From positions 30,126,254-30,190,253 of the forward strand of contig OZ025260.1 in NCBI GenBank assembly GCA_964019135.1: a stretch of 64,000 nucleotides of DNA, read 5' to 3'. The notes beneath the pieces are model-generated. The model did no database searches. It was not told where the DNA came from and saw nothing but the letters and a program-made list of their open reading frames with translations. Shown here piece by piece: positions 60,886-64,000 of this stretch. The stretch's first letter is position 1. Every line of letters starts with the position of its first letter. A program made the position numbers and the translations under genes. This DNA comes from Arenicola marina (Eukaryota > Annelida > Polychaeta > Arenicolidae).

Positions 60886-62187
60886 CCATTGGGACGTGAG
60901 ACTACGTAGGAGGGGCGCGTTATGACCGTCGGCACCTTTAATCCTGAGCATGAACGTTCATGGACGCACTAGTTACCATTGCAACAAAATGTTAAAGAAA
61001 AATGTATGAAAACCTCCTACTGCATATAAACTTTGCTTCACGAGTGTTCTTCTTTCTACGGAAACCTGACTTTAGTTAATTTAATCACAGTTTATTCACG
61101 AAATAACCAAATTTAACAGTCACTTTCTTCCCGGTGTGCTGGGTGGGTGTATCCGACACAAGAAATATGTTCCCTGGCGTGAAGCCCCATTGTGGCAAAA
61201 TATAATGTATTTCACAGCGTATCGTTCATGGCTTAAACTATATGTGGTTGTATTAAACCAATACGAATTCTATTTTATTAAAACCATTTTTAAGGAAAAT
61301 TACCAGCAGAACAGCTGATAAATGAAGATTCACCCCGCAGGAAGTAAGGGAACACGATAAAACACATTTGATTTCTATACATTTATTTTGCAAATTACTG
61401 AACACTTAATCAGGGTTGATCCTGATGAAATGCTTCTTTGCCGTTGAACACGTGTTCGATTATTGCAGGATACTCCAGTATTACAACTCATCCAGGAGAG
61501 AAAAAACATACAAAAGGCATCAAAGCCTTGGCAGTGAACGTATAGCAGGATACTTGTCACACATCGCCGGCGCATACATCGAATTAAAAATGAAAATCAG
61601 AGTGTGTGAGAAAAGCGACCAAACTCTCTTTCCTTGTCAAAACAATTAAGACTGACAAACTATTTATCTTCAGCCACCGTGCTGTGCCAAAATTGTGATG
61701 CAGAATGTTATAACATGTTCCGATTGGCTACATTAATGTCGTTTAATTAGCACTAATAGCTTAATTATGACATTAATACATGCCAGCGCTTAGCAGGAAG
61801 GTGAGGGACGGTTGGGGGAGGGGGTGTATGGTGGTGGGGAAGGGGGTGGGGGGTGCAAATGAGTTTTGACTTCCCCATATCGAGTCGGAAGGGGGAAGTG
61901 AAATTAGCATGCCAGGCGCATACAGTCGCAGACGTTCATGGATTACTGTGGTGATCTGTTGTATGCCGTGTCCACCACAGACGTTGTCCATACGCCTTCA
62001 GCTCGTGGATGATCAGACTTATACTTATAACCTCGTATCAGTCTTCAGCTCTAATATCTGTACATGTTGGATTCACTTCAAACGGACCCACTTCGACACG
62101 CCTCTGCTATCACTATTGCTCTATATTAGACATGTCAATGTGTCAATGTCAAAGTAACACGAATGTGCATGATTAGCTTAATGTATT

Positions 62188-62405
62188 TGTGGGTGTGGGG
62201 CGGCGTGGGAGGAGGAGGGTTATGCGTGGGGGTAGTCAGTCATATGTGTGGAGGGGGGGGTAGTCGGTCACGTGTGTGTGTGGGGTAGTCAATCATGATT
62301 GTGGGACGGGGTTAGTCAGGCATGTATGTGTGGAGGGCGGGGGGGGGGGGGTAGTCAGTTATTGTGTGTGTGTGGGGGGGGGGGGGGAGAGGGGGTAGTC
62401 AGTCA
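62188..62405 (+). repeat. G-rich GTAGTCAGTCA minisatellite, copy C
   Basis: Same unit order as B, with G-runs longer by 3 bp in total. Confidence 0.75.
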
Positions 62406-63539
62406 TAGAAGAACACGTCAAAGGTCATGGCCAATATCATTGACATTGACCTTGACATTTGCGGCCAGTAAAATACACATTGTAAAAATTATCGTCCAAG
62501 AGTAGTGCACATGAAATAGCTATATCATGCAACATGTGAGTGTCTTTAACTTTGATCCCTTATAGCTAGCCAAACAGCGGCTGCGATAGGAAATAGCATA
62601 GCCATGCAACTGTCTCTTCTACTCCTGGTACAAGTCAAGTCAATGATGTAGTGTGACTGCCACATATAGAATTACACATTTAACTTATACTTTGGATCCT
62701 GTTCGTTGATCAACGTTAAGATTAGGTTCCTATGCGTACATCACAATATAACGGTGCAATCCAGCTGCACGCTTCAAGGTCATCATAGGCACATCCTCAC
62801 ACCCTGGTCCTTTGAGGTCAAGGTCAAAATATGTCATCATAAACAAACGCATTATCAAGAAGTAACACATGTCTTGCATAAACGCGAAACCAGTCAATGT
62901 GAATAACGCATTAGAGTAACTACATTAATTAATGGGGTTATTGTGACAGACTTTACGACGGACGAATATTACCTGAAGTAATCCAGATATTGCTATTCTA
63001 TAGAAATATAGTGACCAGTTTGGACGACATCATTGACATTTCCGTATGTGAATGGACGTATATCTATATGTATCCATGCATTTCATATCGAAATTATCAT
63101 GTGGCATTTGAATGAGATTGAGTTCATAGAAATCATCTCAAAAACGCATTAAATGCCTTTTTATCTCTGGCAAAAGTGTTTCCCTCTTACAGAAGCATTT
63201 CCCTTGTGACACCATATTTGTGTCTGGTATCTGTATGCAGGTACAAATACTTTAACTTATTAATAAGACATACCTATCTGTCACGCCTGACGGGTGCATT
63301 TAACATTTGACATGTATTTTGAAAGTTTTGTTTTTGACAGATGTATCTTTGGCAGATGTACTTTTTGACAGATGCGTTTTGACAGATGTATCTTGCATGT
63401 TAGTTCTACTTTAAATATGTGTGAAGTTTCTCATCAACAATTCAGGGACTTAAACGTTAACTGGCACCCTATGTAAGAAAACAAAAGCTGAACAATTGAG
63501 TGCAAATCATTTCTACGTAAACCAGCAAAATGTCATGCA

Positions 63540-63568
63540 AATAAATAATAATAATAATAATAATAATA
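63540..63568 (+). repeat. (AAT)n microsatellite, copy C
   Basis: Same length as B. Confidence 0.9.
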
Positions 63569-64000
63569 CAGTGTGTTATCGACTTCAAATACAACGGTTA
63601 AATATATCACAAATAATATGAAATGCAGGTTATGAAGTATTTCCACATCGTGCGAACCACTATTCAGTGTACAATAACAACAATAGTAAACAGTACAGTC
63701 ATAGTGGCTCGTGCACATGTCGGTGGAATATAAATAAACTTAATACTAATGACCGGAAGATATATACGGTCACCCGCCATGTTGTAATTGTAACATACTT
63801 CCGGATGTGTGACCGTTGCGAACGGGGAATTAAGTATGCAGTAGCAATACACGTACACACTCATAGTTACTAAAACCCAGTAAAGTACGCATATCTTTGT
63901 GCGCGTTCATTATTACAAAGGTGACGTTTGAGACTGTATAAAGGTTAGAAAACTTAATACAGATACCGTGGCCTTTGGCGGCAATTGTAACTAGATCTAA

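Larger units (their letters stand above)
51723..64000. repeat. Tandem unit, copy C (right part truncated by window edge)
   Basis: Almost identical to B. The differences I could see are a 71-bp loss near 58.34 kb, a handful of substitutions in the 20-bp satellite and in 60.8-61.0 kb, and 3 bp of G-run length near 62.39 kb. Its TRPC exons would lie at about 65.0 and 69.8-70.0 kb in window numbering, so they are not visible. Confidence 0.95.
60886..64000. other. Non-coding stretch right of satellites, copy C (cut by window end)
   Basis: Follows B closely. The 14-bp palindrome is at 60949-60962. The window ends about 1.0 kb before the expected last TRPC exon of this copy. No gene seen. Confidence 0.6.

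Noticed and set aside
1-64000. Retroviral, LTR or Polinton remains
   Set aside because: No gag/pol-like, integrase or capsid-like frames, and no long terminal repeats apart from the tandem unit itself.

Overview
The window looks like animal nuclear DNA, most likely from a marine lophotrochozoan such as a mollusc. The only recognisable coding sequence is the 3' end of a protostome-type TRPC (TRP-gamma-like) cation channel gene on the minus strand, with spliced exons. It lies in AT-rich, CpG-containing non-coding DNA with tRNA-like repeat heads, G-runs, microsatellites and long satellite arrays. The exact species cannot be read from the sequence. No retrovirus, LTR element, Polinton, CRISPR array or bacterial-type operon is apparent.

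The dominant structure is a head-to-tail tandem repeat with a unit of about 25.4 kb. Copy A is 1-26362 (its left part lies off the window), copy B is 26363-51722, and copy C is 51723-64000 (cut by the right edge). B and C are nearly identical. A differs mainly in the lengths of its satellite arrays and by scattered substitutions.

Order inside one unit, on the plus strand: (1) a promoter-like block with TCTCGCGAG, an RFX-like X-box, a short non-coding exon-like stretch and a consensus splice donor; (2) a GC-rich 43-bp minisatellite; (3) a 16-bp satellite of 1.8-2.5 kb; (4) a 20-bp satellite of 5.8-7.5 kb with higher-order repeats; (5) a short degenerate 20-bp array carrying the same core heptamer inverted; (6) about 4 kb of non-coding DNA with G-runs, AGGTCA half-sites, an AAT microsatellite and an ETS/YY1 cluster; (7) the long last TRPC exon on the minus strand; (8) a 3.8-kb intron; (9) the penultimate TRPC exon, which can also end in its own stop; (10) about 4 kb of non-coding DNA with a 510-bp direct duplication carrying tRNA-like promoters and a tRNA-headed SINE-like repeat; (11) a full palindromic CRE followed by a 2-kb array of 54-bp units, each made of three 18-bp monomers; (12) a C-rich, mobile-element-like block that appears to sit inside the edge of that array, leading into the next unit.

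Only the last two TRPC exons are in the repeat. The channel body (ankyrin repeats, S1-S6, TRP box) must lie to the right of the window, upstream on the minus strand. If the assembly is right, one gene body is followed by several tandem copies of its own 3' end, each with intact reading frames and splice sites, separated by large satellite blocks. Nearly all other open frames are satellite translations or short shadows.
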